From CAYLOP01 sp964385305 (GTDB taxonomy: Bacteria > Chloroflexota > Anaerolineae > Anaerolineales > E44-bin32), in assembly GCA_964385305.1 (NCBI GenBank), contig CAYLOP010000007.1:1-52668 (forward strand): a DNA stretch of 52,668 nt. Direction: 5' to 3'. Position 1 is the stretch's first letter, and every line of letters begins with the position of its first letter. This document shows positions 10,901 through 17,821 of this stretch, one piece after another. The notes beneath the pieces were generated by a model. It ran no database searches. It was not told the origin of the DNA and saw nothing but the letters and a program-made list of their open reading frames with translations. A program made the translations under genes and the position numbers.

Positions 10901-11062
10901 ACTCCATCCCTGGCGTGTGAAGGATTCTATGTGCGCTTTTCCTGTAGTAGACCGGTATAAGAGGGCAGTGTGTCGGAACCCTTTGGCGCGAAGTTGTCGA
11001 AGCGCCTCTCTGGCATCTTCGAGGGTTAGGTAATAGCTTATGAGGTGAATTCGCTTGGTCAT
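1901..11062 (-). CDS. ndvB: Cyclic beta-1,2-glucan synthase-like protein (GT84 + glucoamylase-like + GH94)
   Basis: A 3053-residue membrane protein of the NdvB/ChvB type. Known family members polymerise UDP-glucose into beta-1,2-glucan and trim and cyclise it. Visible parts in order: a hydrophobic double segment at about 52-105; further membrane helices near 555-610, 965-1000 and 1080-1130; a glycosyltransferase core with DSDTQL near 774 and the QxxRW-type motif RQHRW near 922; a glucoamylase-like region with FEYLMP near 1555 and WGISESAYG near 1602; two glycan-phosphorylase-type beta-sandwich regions; and a C-terminal GH94 domain with GIGDWNDSMN near 2731, whose Asp is the expected general acid. 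It is slightly longer than typical ChvB. The exact glucan linkage cannot be read. It is followed upstream in the genome by zwf and gnd on the same strand, linking it to glucose-phosphate supply. Confidence 0.9.
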   Translation of the reverse strand: MTKRIHLISYYLTLEDAREALRQLRAKGFRHTALLYRSTTGKAHIESFTRQGWSWRGVIGGLILGILLGWLTLTLAGFPSVLVGALILLGGVLVGALAGYLLIQLAAPGIDAELLASQARWLVTGEAAVIVLAAPASLARAIPKLREIGEIQPSIFILYPRHEDTFDDEPLHIVPLTLPQLQRHAKHLAKDHQIEINTNRDEPLLRRLEHAGEVIDRIAKDLSESRNLELGLSPSAEWLLDNNYIVQGHIRDVRLNLSKRFYRELPTIAKEPHLGKPRIYNIAEELILHSDNYIDPENIGSYLDAYQTISTLSIAELWAMPLMLRIAIIDILHRLALEVSHRFQERELAAFWSNRLLVTARREPSRLFDVLAELARENPDPSPYFAFQLIGYLYDEQAALLPVQSWLIRELRSELSEINLQEQRRQAAIQISIGNAITSLRQLSLLDWRESFERHSQVEKILSKDPAGVYNGMDFETRDRYRKAVEEIAHSAGISEVDVAEAAVWNASGHSGDRLEDLVYRHIGYYLIDEGRRRFVQQLDGRESFKTRTLGWVYRHHSLVYLSMIGGASAVLAAIPLGLGIWTVGLSWLVFIVGLLAILPASELVVQAVNYILTRFLPPRTLPKLSFQKSGIPDAYRTLVIVPMMLTDQQTIIEELEKLEIRFLANPQANLLYGLFADLLDADKQETDSDAALISSAKQGIEGLNNWYGDNRFYLFSRPREWCESERKFIGWERKRGKLEELNRLLSAMPPHSGHEIVSTGDQEALAGIRYVITLDSDTQLTRDTACHMIETIAHPLNQPRFEPDGKLPVGGYTIIQPRVSTALPSATATPFSRLFTDPVGSDPYTTAISDVYQDLTGEGSYHGKGIYDTRAFYRSLAGRFPEQTLLSHDLIEGVHARVGLASDIELFDQFPADYISYCNRQHRWTRGDWQITDWLLPRVPLANWQRVANPLSIMNRWKIFDNLRRSLVPAALIMFLLVSWLLSPTMGAIASVLSGLQVLFHALTQPLTWATSRADLGSLSFKDVGRNLLRSLAETALLPHRASLALDAITRVWYRRLITHRGLLQWTTARTAESKSVRQGTTMLVQLGFISVLSVGLGLSLWWLQTKSLYAALPFLALWLISPLVAWWLSVPTRTHPQQEQLSTEQHQRVKRLARKTWRYFDDFVGAETHWLPPDNYQVSHQNQLAMRTSPTNIGLWMLSAVAAHDFGYLTGDQVLTRIHQTCATLDKLERFKGHLLNWYDIQSLLPLEPRYVSTVDSGNLLASLWTLEAGLRELVNTPLIGPHALNGLQDTLDVLRGVLEEAPQTRRRSPAIEGIAKLSQDPTSRPNDLLDRIRQVAEAAESLVHEFHQEGEQYGEALYWANKLQSQATAWLNILDRYLPWIEVLAKVDEEDLRPFGRDVRIATRRSFATAPSLIALAHGEVAAYAKLSAARNELEAHDSLAQTLDHFIQSFDTAKWFAGEMLAKYDDIIREIRALSDGMNMRFLYDSERRLFSIGYNVSHQQLDNSFYDLLASEARLGSFVAIAKGEVPNEHWLSLHRPFSAVGRRSVLLSWTGTMFEYLMPTLFQRPFENSLLDKATQEAVALQIEYGLRHRVPWGISESAYGDLDLNKTYQYGAFGVPGLGLKRGLEEDLVIAPYATMLSLIIDPGESIKNLNRLAHLGMESTHGFYEAIDFRRQREREGMRGVIIRAFMAHHQAMGFLAMDNLLFGLAMQRRFHSDARVQAAEPLLYERIPVAPPLFHISSRELPISRVVAQEIAPSVSTFDTPHTRMPRTQLLGNGSYSLMVTNAGGGYSRWDDRDLTRWRADTTRDHWGTFCYIHDIESNHTWSNTYHPTRVDAGHYIVNFPIDRVEFRRRDGNIETETDVFVSPEDDAEIRRITLINHSRRTRRLEVTSYTELALAPHNADRQHPAFNKLFIQTEAVERLGALLAYRRPRDEDDPPIFMAHSLICDSDTSDGMQFETDRRRFLGRGRTTADPLALQQDLTNSAGYVLDPIFSLRQPVTLKPGQRMSISLILCASNTREGALMIMEKYRDPNAIDRALELSWAHAQLQLRLLRIQPDDARRFQQLVRHMLYPNLKLRATFDRMKKNRLGQASLWPHGISGDLPIATVTINNTGDLGLVQQILKAHTYWRLHGLKSDLVILNEEASGYEQPLHEQLERMIEAHSMYTEVDQPGGVFLRTVDQIPEDELTLILAASRVALVAARGSLSQQLSTPRNEDDLPEKLAPKRVFEEPSAPLPFMNLPYFNSLGGFTEDGREYAIYLGPGDQTPAPWVNVFANPSFGAMVSESGSGFTWYGNSQQNRLTGWSNDPVSDPPSEAIYIRDEESGKFWTPTPLPVRERDAYRTRHGAGYSVCEHNSHAIEQELITFVPMDKQGGEPLRIQRLRLRNGSSRTRRLSVTCYSEWVLGSNHEDTQMHTVTRWDKEAQAILATNRYHPDYGERIAFAAISPSSADFTADRASFLGRNRSLTNPDAMQRVKLAGHIGAGFDPCAALRVELELRPGQQGEVIILLGQGGTLEEVHHLIQKYREPLIVEDTLHRTSGWWDGVLESVQVHTPEPSINFLLNRWLLYQTLSCRIWGRSGFYQSGGAVGFRDQLQDVMSLMHTDSALVREHIMLAASRQFEEGDVQHWWHPPSGAGIRSRISDDLLWLPYVVIQYVRHTSDVELLKAEVPFLKAPELEDDQLEVYLVPEISPEKGTLYEHCRRAIERGLTVGPHGLPLIGIGDWNDSMNRVGVEGKGESVWLAWFLVDVMNGFAELADLLGEGGQAEKYRQRATALAATVEEHAWDGEWYQRATFDDGTPLGSAASDEANIDSLPQSWAVISGAADKQRAVVAIESAWKHLVLEEDRLVLLFSPPFDKTAKNPGYIKGYPPGVRENGGQYTHGALWLAMALARMKDGQRAAHLLRLLNPVEHAREPDEVWRYQVEPYVVAADVYHLLGREGVGGWTWYTGSAGWMYRIWIEEVLGVKVHGERLTIDPVIPAGWEKFSVHYRFGEAIYNIHVENTDGVEHGVRWVELDGRRLDEPVIHMEPSALRHGVRVRMGSVA

Positions 11063-11128
11063 TCAACCAGCCTTAAATCATCAGGATACATGCTGCCTTC
11101 AAAGCTCAACCGTGCTCAATTGCTAAAA

Positions 11129-12580
11129 TCATTGTTCGCAGCCACGACGCCAAATGCGACCATCACGCTTTAAGAAAAGATCAGCTTCCTCTGGACCCCA
11201 ACTCCCAGGTTTGTAGGATACCAAGGGTGAGGCCTGAGGGAAATGCTCCCAGGCCAGCAAAATGGGATCGATCAATCGCCAGGCCGCTTCGATCTCGTCG
11301 CTGCGTGTGAAGAGCGAAGCGTCACCATTTAACGCGTCCACCAGCAGACGCTCGTAGGCATCTGGAAGCGCTTCCGCTCCAAAGGATGTCCTGTAGTGGA
11401 ACTCCATATCGACAGAACGGGTCTCACGTTGTGAGTCGGGCACCTTGGTCTCGAAACGTAGGTGGATCCCCTCGTCGGGTTGAATACAAAGGGATAAGAA
11501 ATTCGGTGTAAGCTGATAGCCTGCAGGGAGCAGGAACATCACATGCGGTGGAGGCTTAAACTCGATGATAATTTCGCTGGTCTTCTCCACAAGCGCTTTT
11601 CCGGATCTCAAATAAAACGGGACACCCTGCCAGCGCCAATTGTCGACAAATAGCTTGAGTGCGCCGTATGTGGGGGTTTGGGAATCTACCGCGATGCCAT
11701 CCGCCTCACAGTATCCCTCATACTGAGCACGGATGGTCTCTTCCGGATGGCTGCAGCGTATCGCCTGCAGGACTTTCACTTTCTCGTTGCGGACAGCGTC
11801 CGCGTCAAATGTCGCGGCAGGTTCCATCGCCACCAATGTGAGTAGTTGCAGCAGGTGATTCTGGAACATGTCGCGTAAGATGCCCGCGGAGTCGTAGTAG
11901 CCGGCGCGGTGTTCGACGCCGACCGTTTCTGCGACCGTGATTTGAACGTGGTCGATATGATTACGATTCCAGAGCGGCTCAAAAATACTGTTCAGAAAGC
12001 GGAAGTATAGGATGTTTTGCGCAGTCTCTTTGCCCAGATAATGGTCAATGCGATAGACTTGGCTTTCGTTGAAGACAGTGTGAATAACTTTGTTCAGATC
12101 TGCGGCTGAGTTCAGATCGTGCCCAAAAGGCTTCTCTACGACGATGCGCCGCCAGACGCCAGTCTCTCTGGCCATATCCAGCTTGCCGAGATTTTCCACA
12201 ATTACAGGGAAGATCGCCGGCGCGGTGGCAAGATAGTACAGCCGGTTGGCAGGCTCAGCTTCTATCTCTTCGAGATAGACCGCCAGTTTCTTCGCATCCT
12301 CAAGCTTTTGGACATCGCCGCTCATGTACCAGAGCTTGTTTGAGAACTGGCGCCAGCGATCTTCGTCAATTTCCAGCCCGGCGAGTTCTACGATGCCTTC
12401 CCGCATGCGTTGGCGAAATGCATCGTGTGTAAAGGGACTTCTTGAAGATCCCACAATGTTCATCTGGGGAAGTCGTCCCTTCACAGACTGATGATAGAGC
12501 GCGGGCACCAGCTTGCGCCGCGTCAGATCGCCAGAGGCGCCAAAGATCACAACGGTTGTGGGGTATTTATTCTTGTTCAT
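11129..12580 (-). CDS. zwf: Glucose-6-phosphate 1-dehydrogenase
   Basis: A 483-residue cytosolic enzyme oxidising glucose-6-phosphate to 6-phosphogluconolactone with NADP (or NAD), the entry step of the oxidative pentose phosphate pathway. The N-terminal nucleotide-binding motif GASGDLTRRKL and the active-site signature RIDHYLGKE are intact, with the catalytic His expected further downstream. Length is normal for the family. I chose the ATG at 12580, which has AAGGA eight bases upstream; a TTG five codons earlier is possible but has no better site. Its neighbours are gnd upstream and the glucan synthase downstream, all on one strand. I see no opcA or pgl gene (the 6-phosphogluconolactonase step) in the window. 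Confidence 0.96.
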   Translation of the reverse strand: MNKNKYPTTVVIFGASGDLTRRKLVPALYHQSVKGRLPQMNIVGSSRSPFTHDAFRQRMREGIVELAGLEIDEDRWRQFSNKLWYMSGDVQKLEDAKKLAVYLEEIEAEPANRLYYLATAPAIFPVIVENLGKLDMARETGVWRRIVVEKPFGHDLNSAADLNKVIHTVFNESQVYRIDHYLGKETAQNILYFRFLNSIFEPLWNRNHIDHVQITVAETVGVEHRAGYYDSAGILRDMFQNHLLQLLTLVAMEPAATFDADAVRNEKVKVLQAIRCSHPEETIRAQYEGYCEADGIAVDSQTPTYGALKLFVDNWRWQGVPFYLRSGKALVEKTSEIIIEFKPPPHVMFLLPAGYQLTPNFLSLCIQPDEGIHLRFETKVPDSQRETRSVDMEFHYRTSFGAEALPDAYERLLVDALNGDASLFTRSDEIEAAWRLIDPILLAWEHFPQASPLVSYKPGSWGPEEADLFLKRDGRIWRRGCEQ

Positions 12581-12673
12581 GCAGGCGTCCTTCAAGTGTT
12601 GCCGACCGATCGGGGAGACTTCTGCATGCGTGTGGCACGCGTTTGTCCTGACCAGTCTGATTAGCTATTTATC

Positions 12674-13579
12674 TCAGTCTCTCTTAACAGCGTGACCGCC
12701 AAATTGGTTGCGTAAGGCAGCCAGCATTTTTGCGGCGTAGCTCTCGTCCTGCCGGCTGACAAAGCGCATGAGCAGGGAGAGTGTGATCACCGGAGCAGGG
12801 ACATCCAGGTCGATGGCGTCGGCAACTGTCCAGCGCCCTTCCCCGCTGTCCGCCACCCAGCCCTTGATGTCCTCCAGGTTCTGGTCCTCGGCCAATGCAT
12901 TTGCGGTGAGATCCAGCAGCCATGAGCGGATCACGCTACCGTATCGCCATATTTCAGCGACCTGGTGCAGATCGAGGTCGAATTCTTCCCTTGCTTTCAT
13001 GATCTCGAAGCCCTCGGCGTAGGCCTGCATCAAGCCATATTCAATACCGTTGTGGACCATCTTCACGAAATGGCCGGCTCCGCTGGACCCGACGTGTCCC
13101 CAACCTTGCTCGTGTCCAGGAGCGAGGGTCTTAAAGATGGGCGTCAGTCGTTCGACAGCTTCGACGTCTCCACCGATCATCATGCTGTAACCCTCGGTCA
13201 GGCCCCATACACCGCCGCTTGTGCCCACATCGACGAGGAAGATGCCTCTCTCCTGGAACGATGCGGCGCGCCGCATCGTGTCTTTGTAATTGCTGTTTCC
13301 ACCATCGATGAGGGTGTCTCCCTTGGATAGATATTCCGACATGGTATTCAGGGTCGACTCGGTGGGATCACCGGCAGGCACCATGGCCCAGACCGCGCGC
13401 GGCGGATTGAGTTTATTCGCCAGTTCCTCCAAGGAGTAAGCACCAACTGCGCCTTCTCCGACCATGCCCTGCACTTTCGAGGGATTACGGTTGTAGACGA
13501 AAACACGGTGGCCATCTTTGAGCAGGCGCCTGGACATGTTGGCGCCCATTTTACCCAATCCGATTATTCCCAATTCCAT
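12674..13579 (-). CDS. gnd: 6-phosphogluconate dehydrogenase, decarboxylating (short form)
   Basis: A 301-residue enzyme converting 6-phosphogluconate to ribulose-5-phosphate and CO2. It has the Rossmann start GIIGLGKMGANM, the substrate-binding GNSNYKDTMRR and VDVGTSGGVWG, and the catalytic segment GHFVKMVHNGIEYG with Lys and Asn. At about 300 residues it belongs to the short GndA/YqeC-like group, some members of which prefer NAD, rather than the 470-residue enzyme of enterobacteria. GGAGGA lies five bases before the ATG. It lies 93 bases ahead of zwf on the same strand, so the two oxidative-branch genes are probably co-transcribed. Confidence 0.95.
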   Translation of the reverse strand: MELGIIGLGKMGANMSRRLLKDGHRVFVYNRNPSKVQGMVGEGAVGAYSLEELANKLNPPRAVWAMVPAGDPTESTLNTMSEYLSKGDTLIDGGNSNYKDTMRRAASFQERGIFLVDVGTSGGVWGLTEGYSMMIGGDVEAVERLTPIFKTLAPGHEQGWGHVGSSGAGHFVKMVHNGIEYGLMQAYAEGFEIMKAREEFDLDLHQVAEIWRYGSVIRSWLLDLTANALAEDQNLEDIKGWVADSGEGRWTVADAIDLDVPAPVITLSLLMRFVSRQDESYAAKMLAALRNQFGGHAVKRD

Positions 13580-13629
13580 TCGATTCCTCCATCATCCACG
13601 CCTGGCCTTTTTATTCACCGCCCTACGTC

Positions 13630-14164
13630 TCAGTGCTCAGCCTGCTCGGTGATCATCTGGCGCACCACACCCGCTACGAGTTGGGCAACGTTAACGATCC
13701 ATTGCGGGTCTGGCATGCTGAGTGCATGCACGGCCTCTCGAGTGAAAGGCGTAGTGACTGCGATGCACCACATCTTGGCTGCCAGGGCCGCCTGCACGCC
13801 GGAAGGCGAATCCTCGAGCACCAGGCAGGTTGTGCGACCATTGGTTGGCACGGATAACCTCAGGATCGGCTAGCATGCCTTCGTAATGTTTCAACCGAAT
13901 CCGTACAAACGCTTGCCAGGGAGCGCTGACGCCGAATTCATCTTTGCGCGCCCAGGTCGCTTCTTCAAGATTGAACATCGCTACGAGTCGCTGTGCAACA
14001 TCACGCCGGGGGAGGCGCACGACGGCCTTGAAAGCTTCTACCACCTGTTCTTCACGCAGATCTTGCGGACGAAGCTCCACCGCAACGCGCGCATACGAGG
14101 TCGCTTTGAGTTTTTCCGTTTGCACCAACGTTCCATCCAGATCAAAGATCATCGCGCGGATCAT
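13630..14164 (-). pseudogene. HAD-superfamily phosphatase, internally deleted and frameshifted
   Basis: The 5' part (from 14164) encodes a normal HAD start, MIRAMIFDLDGTLVQTEKLK, with motif I Asp residues and a helical cap down to YEGMLADPEVIRANQW. Directly after this, in the +1 frame, sequence resumes with CLVLEDSPSGVQAALAAK, the motif IV region, and runs to a proper C-terminus at 13630. Motif II (Ser/Thr) and motif III (Lys), normally lying between, are absent, so roughly 70-80 codons are missing and the frame is lost at the junction near 13840-13855. The family resembles beta-phosphoglucomutase-type phosphatases. It lies between gnd and tal-pgi in a sugar-phosphate cluster. A true pseudogene or an assembly error are both possible. 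Confidence 0.8.
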
Positions 14165-14183
14165 GCAAAACTCTCACACCGGT

Positions 14184-16997
14184 TCACGCTTGCTGGATAG
14201 CAAGCGTCTCAAGACCGCTTTTCACATCATCGAGGTGGAAGCGTATGAGTTGCCTGCCACCATCGAGCAGCGCTTGCCGGTCCCCCAGGGCCTGTGCGTC
14301 GCGAAGCACGCTAAAAGAAATGGTGGTCTCCGGCGCCCCCGCCTTATCTGGGATGGGAACATCGCAAGGATCGTCGGATGTGATTTGAATAAAGAGACCT
14401 CGGCCGGCGTCGCCTTTGTGTAGTTGACCTGTTGAATGAAGGAATCGTGGGCCGTATCCCACCGTCGTCGCAAGTCTGGTATGGTCGCGCAAACGCAAGC
14501 GTAAGGTCTGGAGCGCCTCACTCACTTCAGATGTTGGTTGCAGATAGGCGTGAACCGCCACATAGGCGCCCTCCGTGGCCTGGGCTAGAAACCCTGCGAG
14601 CGCATCCCTTAGGGTCTGCGCTTTGCTGACAACCCCCTTCCCATTCGCGAGGGGTGAGTCATAATAAACCTCTACGCCATCTTGAGATAGGAGGGGTTCT
14701 TCGGAGGGAAGCGCACCTTTCTTAGAGTATTCGGCGATCATTTTGCGGGCCAGGATCTTCGCCGCCTCGACGTTGGGTTGGTCGAAGGGGTTGATCCCCA
14801 GGCGAAACCCGGCCACAGCAGTTGCGATTTCCCACAGCATGAACTGTCTTCCAAGGTCGTAGAGGTCAGGCAGGTGAATTCGAATCACTGGGTGGCCAGC
14901 CTGTTCGAGAGCTAGTAGCTTTACATTATGCGGCGCTTCATCTTCTATCCGCATGCTCACGAATAGACGATCCTCAGCGTAGTTTTCGGGATGTCCAAGC
15001 CTTTCACCAACGACCGGTAGAATCCCGCGCCCCTCTTTGCCGGTGCTCTCGGCGATGAGTTGTTCGACCCAATCGCCAAAGCTTGCCACCCGCTGAGGCA
15101 GAACGAAGGTGAGCTTGTCGCGTCCAGCCTTGGCCAATTCGCCGATCGCCACGCCGAGCCGTGAACCGGGATTGTCCTCGGCTGCAACGCAGGATTCGCA
15201 GCCGCATTTCGCAACCAGGGCGCGATCCAGCAGTTGAGCGACATCCATCCCAATCAGAGCTGCTGGAACCAGGCCAAAGTAGGAGAGCGCAGAATAGCGT
15301 CCGCCGATGTTCGGATCGTTGAGGAATGTAGCCCGGAAGCCATAGCACTCAGCGATTTCAACCAACGCGCTGCCAGGGTCGGTGATGGCGACGAAGTGCT
15401 CACCGGCGTGCTCCTCCCCTAGCTTCTCGACAACAAGGTTGTACATTGTTTTAAAGAAAGACAGCGTCTCCACGGTGCCGCCCGATTTGGTGGCGACGAT
15501 AAACAGCGTGCGCGCCAGGTCGAGCTTCTCGATTTGTGCGAGTACTGCGCAGGGAGCCGTGCTGTCGAGCACAGTGAGTTCGAGGAAGCCATCACGGACT
15601 CCGAAGGTTTTTCGGAACATCTCGGGAGCCAGGCTGGATCCGCCCATGCCAAGCAGTAGGGCACACTTGTAGTCTGCACCGCGCACTTCGTCGGTGAATG
15701 CATCCAGCCGATCGAGATTGTCCAGCATAACCTCGGCGCTGTTCAGCCAGCCAAGCCGGTTGACGATCTCATCTGGATCCGGCTTCCATACCGTGTGATC
15801 GTGGCGCCACATGCGTGAGATAATCTTGTTCTGCTTTATTTCCAACAGGCCTTGGTCTACAAGGTTTTGGTAGCCTCCCAGTTGGAACGTTAGGTGTTCC
15901 CATCCTGCAAGGAGCCTCTCGCGTTTCTCGGAGATACTGGAGAGGAGCGTTTCAAAGGATTGGGCGAACGCCGCCACGCCATCCTGTTGCAATTTCTCGG
16001 TAATGGAATCCAGATCGATGTTCAGTTCTCTAAGAGCGTTAAGTTGAGCCCGGGCTTCATCGAGACCCTCGTCGAGTGTGCGCACAACTGTGCCGTGATC
16101 GCGGAAGGCCTGGAGGGTTGTGGGAGGGACGGTGTTTACGGTTTGTGGTCCTATGAGTGCGTCAACATATAGCGTGTCAGGATAAAGCGGGTTCTTGGTG
16201 CTTGTGCTTGCCCATAATGGTCGTTGTACCTGAGCGCCTAAGCGTAACAGACGCGTCCACCGTTCTCCGCTGAAGATCTTCTTGAAGTGATCATAAGCTG
16301 TTTTGGCGTTTGCGATCGCGATCTTCCCTTGAAGGTCCTGCTCCCCGATCTTATCCAGGGAGCGATCGACAGCGCTGTCCAAACGGCTGACGAAGAAGGA
16401 AGAGACGGAGGCAATTCGGCTCAGATCTTTGTGAGTCTCAACGCGTTTTTCCAGGCCTCGGATGTAGGCTTCCGCCACAGTTTCGTAGTTCTTCAAAGAG
16501 AAGATCAACGTAACGTTGACATTTATCCCCTCGCTGATCAGTGTTTCAATGGCTGGGATACCAGCCTCTGTCGCAGGCACTTTGATCATCACATTGGGGC
16601 GGTCAAGCGCCATGAACAGACGGCGGGCTTCGGCGATCGTACCTTCCGTATCGTGTGCGAGCGCCGGGCTGACCTCGATGCTGACGTAGCCATCGAGTGC
16701 GGCCGTGCGCTCGTAAACTGGGTAGAGCAGATCAGCGGCGCGCTGGATGTCCTCGAAGACGAGATTCTCGTAGATCTCCTCGACAGACTTGCCAGCTTCT
16801 ACCAACTCGCGCAGCGCTCGATCATAATCTGTGCTGCCGACGATAGCTTTTTCGAAGATGGATGGGTTCGACGTGATCCCGGTCACACCAGCGTCAATTA
16901 ATTGCCCTAATTCACCCGAATCAATCAATGCGCGTCGTATGTTGTCGTACCATATGGATTGGCCCAAGTCGGTGAGGGCGTTCATTTTTGTCACCAT
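14184..16997 (-). CDS. tal-pgi: Bifunctional transaldolase / glucose-6-phosphate isomerase
   Basis: A 937-residue fusion. The N-terminal transaldolase part (about 1-365) has GVTGITSNPSIFEKA and the Schiff-base lysine in NVMIKVPAT (Lys139). It moves a dihydroxyacetone unit between sugar phosphates. The C-terminal part (about 400-937) is a phosphoglucose isomerase with the SIS-type motifs LLGMGGSSLAPEMF, VATKSGGTVET and GGRYSALSYFG. Such fusions are known from several bacteria, including Chloroflexota. The start at 16997 has AAGGAG just upstream; the GTG one codon on, or the ATG at 16985, are alternatives. The open frame extends further upstream into the SDR gene but that part is not protein-like. 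It joins the oxidative and non-oxidative pentose phosphate branches to glycolysis beside zwf and gnd. Confidence 0.95.
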   Translation of the reverse strand: MVTKMNALTDLGQSIWYDNIRRALIDSGELGQLIDAGVTGITSNPSIFEKAIVGSTDYDRALRELVEAGKSVEEIYENLVFEDIQRAADLLYPVYERTAALDGYVSIEVSPALAHDTEGTIAEARRLFMALDRPNVMIKVPATEAGIPAIETLISEGINVNVTLIFSLKNYETVAEAYIRGLEKRVETHKDLSRIASVSSFFVSRLDSAVDRSLDKIGEQDLQGKIAIANAKTAYDHFKKIFSGERWTRLLRLGAQVQRPLWASTSTKNPLYPDTLYVDALIGPQTVNTVPPTTLQAFRDHGTVVRTLDEGLDEARAQLNALRELNIDLDSITEKLQQDGVAAFAQSFETLLSSISEKRERLLAGWEHLTFQLGGYQNLVDQGLLEIKQNKIISRMWRHDHTVWKPDPDEIVNRLGWLNSAEVMLDNLDRLDAFTDEVRGADYKCALLLGMGGSSLAPEMFRKTFGVRDGFLELTVLDSTAPCAVLAQIEKLDLARTLFIVATKSGGTVETLSFFKTMYNLVVEKLGEEHAGEHFVAITDPGSALVEIAECYGFRATFLNDPNIGGRYSALSYFGLVPAALIGMDVAQLLDRALVAKCGCESCVAAEDNPGSRLGVAIGELAKAGRDKLTFVLPQRVASFGDWVEQLIAESTGKEGRGILPVVGERLGHPENYAEDRLFVSMRIEDEAPHNVKLLALEQAGHPVIRIHLPDLYDLGRQFMLWEIATAVAGFRLGINPFDQPNVEAAKILARKMIAEYSKKGALPSEEPLLSQDGVEVYYDSPLANGKGVVSKAQTLRDALAGFLAQATEGAYVAVHAYLQPTSEVSEALQTLRLRLRDHTRLATTVGYGPRFLHSTGQLHKGDAGRGLFIQITSDDPCDVPIPDKAGAPETTISFSVLRDAQALGDRQALLDGGRQLIRFHLDDVKSGLETLAIQQA

Positions 16998-17104
16998 ACC
17001 GCTCCTTAAAATAGATACCATTCCTGCGACACGAGGGATTCTAAGGAATGTCCTAGCCTCCAACCTGTTCTGTCCCCTCATTCTTTGCAGGATACCTGCG
17101 CTTC

Positions 17105-17821
17105 CTACCCTGTACCAAAGACTGGAATCGTAGCGCCGTGGATCGCACGTGCAGCATCCGAGAGTAAAAACGAGATCACGCTTGCGATGTCCTCTGGCTT
17201 CACCCAGCGCTCGTGTTTCGCGTTGGGAAACAACTCCCGGTTGCGGGACGAGTCGATCGTCCCTGGCACGATGCAATTGACATTGATGCCCTGGTGTTTA
17301 AGCTCCGCAGCAAGGCTTTCCGTCAGGCGGATCACGGCGCTTTTCGAAGCCGCATAGGCACCTGCGTTGGCGACGCCTCTCAAGCCCGGCCTTGCGCCTA
17401 TCGTGACAATCCTGCCACTGCCCTGCTCTAGCATCGTTGGGATGACAGCCCGCGTAAGAATGAAGGCGCTTCGAGCATTGAGTTTATGCATGGCGTCCCA
17501 AGAGTCCATAGAGGTCTCATGGACGGGGCTCCCAGCTTGATATCCTCCCACGGTATGAACTAATCCATCAATTCGCCCATAGCGTTCCAATATCTTCTCC
17601 ATGGCTTTTTTGACGGACTCGGCATCGGTCACATCGATGGCATCGAGGAGCAGATGGTGGGGGAGGTTGCTCAACCCTCTAAACACTTCACTCAAGCGGC
17701 CAGAACGCCTATCAAGAAGAGCGAGATAGGGGCCAGCGGCATCCAGTGCAAACGACGTGGCACGGCCAAGGTTTCCGGCTGCACCTGTCAGGACGATAAC
17801 CTTTTCTGATAAGGAAGTCAT
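17105..17821 (-). CDS. Short-chain dehydrogenase/reductase
   Basis: A 238-residue classical SDR with NAD(P)-dependent oxidoreductase fold. The glycine-rich cofactor motif is LTGAAGNLGRA, the active-site pair is YAASK, and the following PG motif is INVNCIVPGTID. The usual NNAG motif of strand beta-4 is replaced by HTVGG, a modest variation seen in some SDRs. An Asp (LLDRR) after strand beta-2 favours NAD over NADP. The substrate is not readable. It lies 107 bases ahead of tal-pgi on the same strand and could be the first gene of the carbohydrate cluster. Confidence 0.88.
   Translation of the reverse strand: MTSLSEKVIVLTGAAGNLGRATSFALDAAGPYLALLDRRSGRLSEVFRGLSNLPHHLLLDAIDVTDAESVKKAMEKILERYGRIDGLVHTVGGYQAGSPVHETSMDSWDAMHKLNARSAFILTRAVIPTMLEQGSGRIVTIGARPGLRGVANAGAYAASKSAVIRLTESLAAELKHQGINVNCIVPGTIDSSRNRELFPNAKHERWVKPEDIASVISFLLSDAARAIHGATIPVFGTG

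Noticed and set aside
16998..17276. 93-residue N-terminal extension of the tal-pgi frame
   Set aside because: It overlaps the SDR gene out of frame, is rich in Arg and Cys, and a good ribosome-binding site with a normal transaldolase start follows at 16997.
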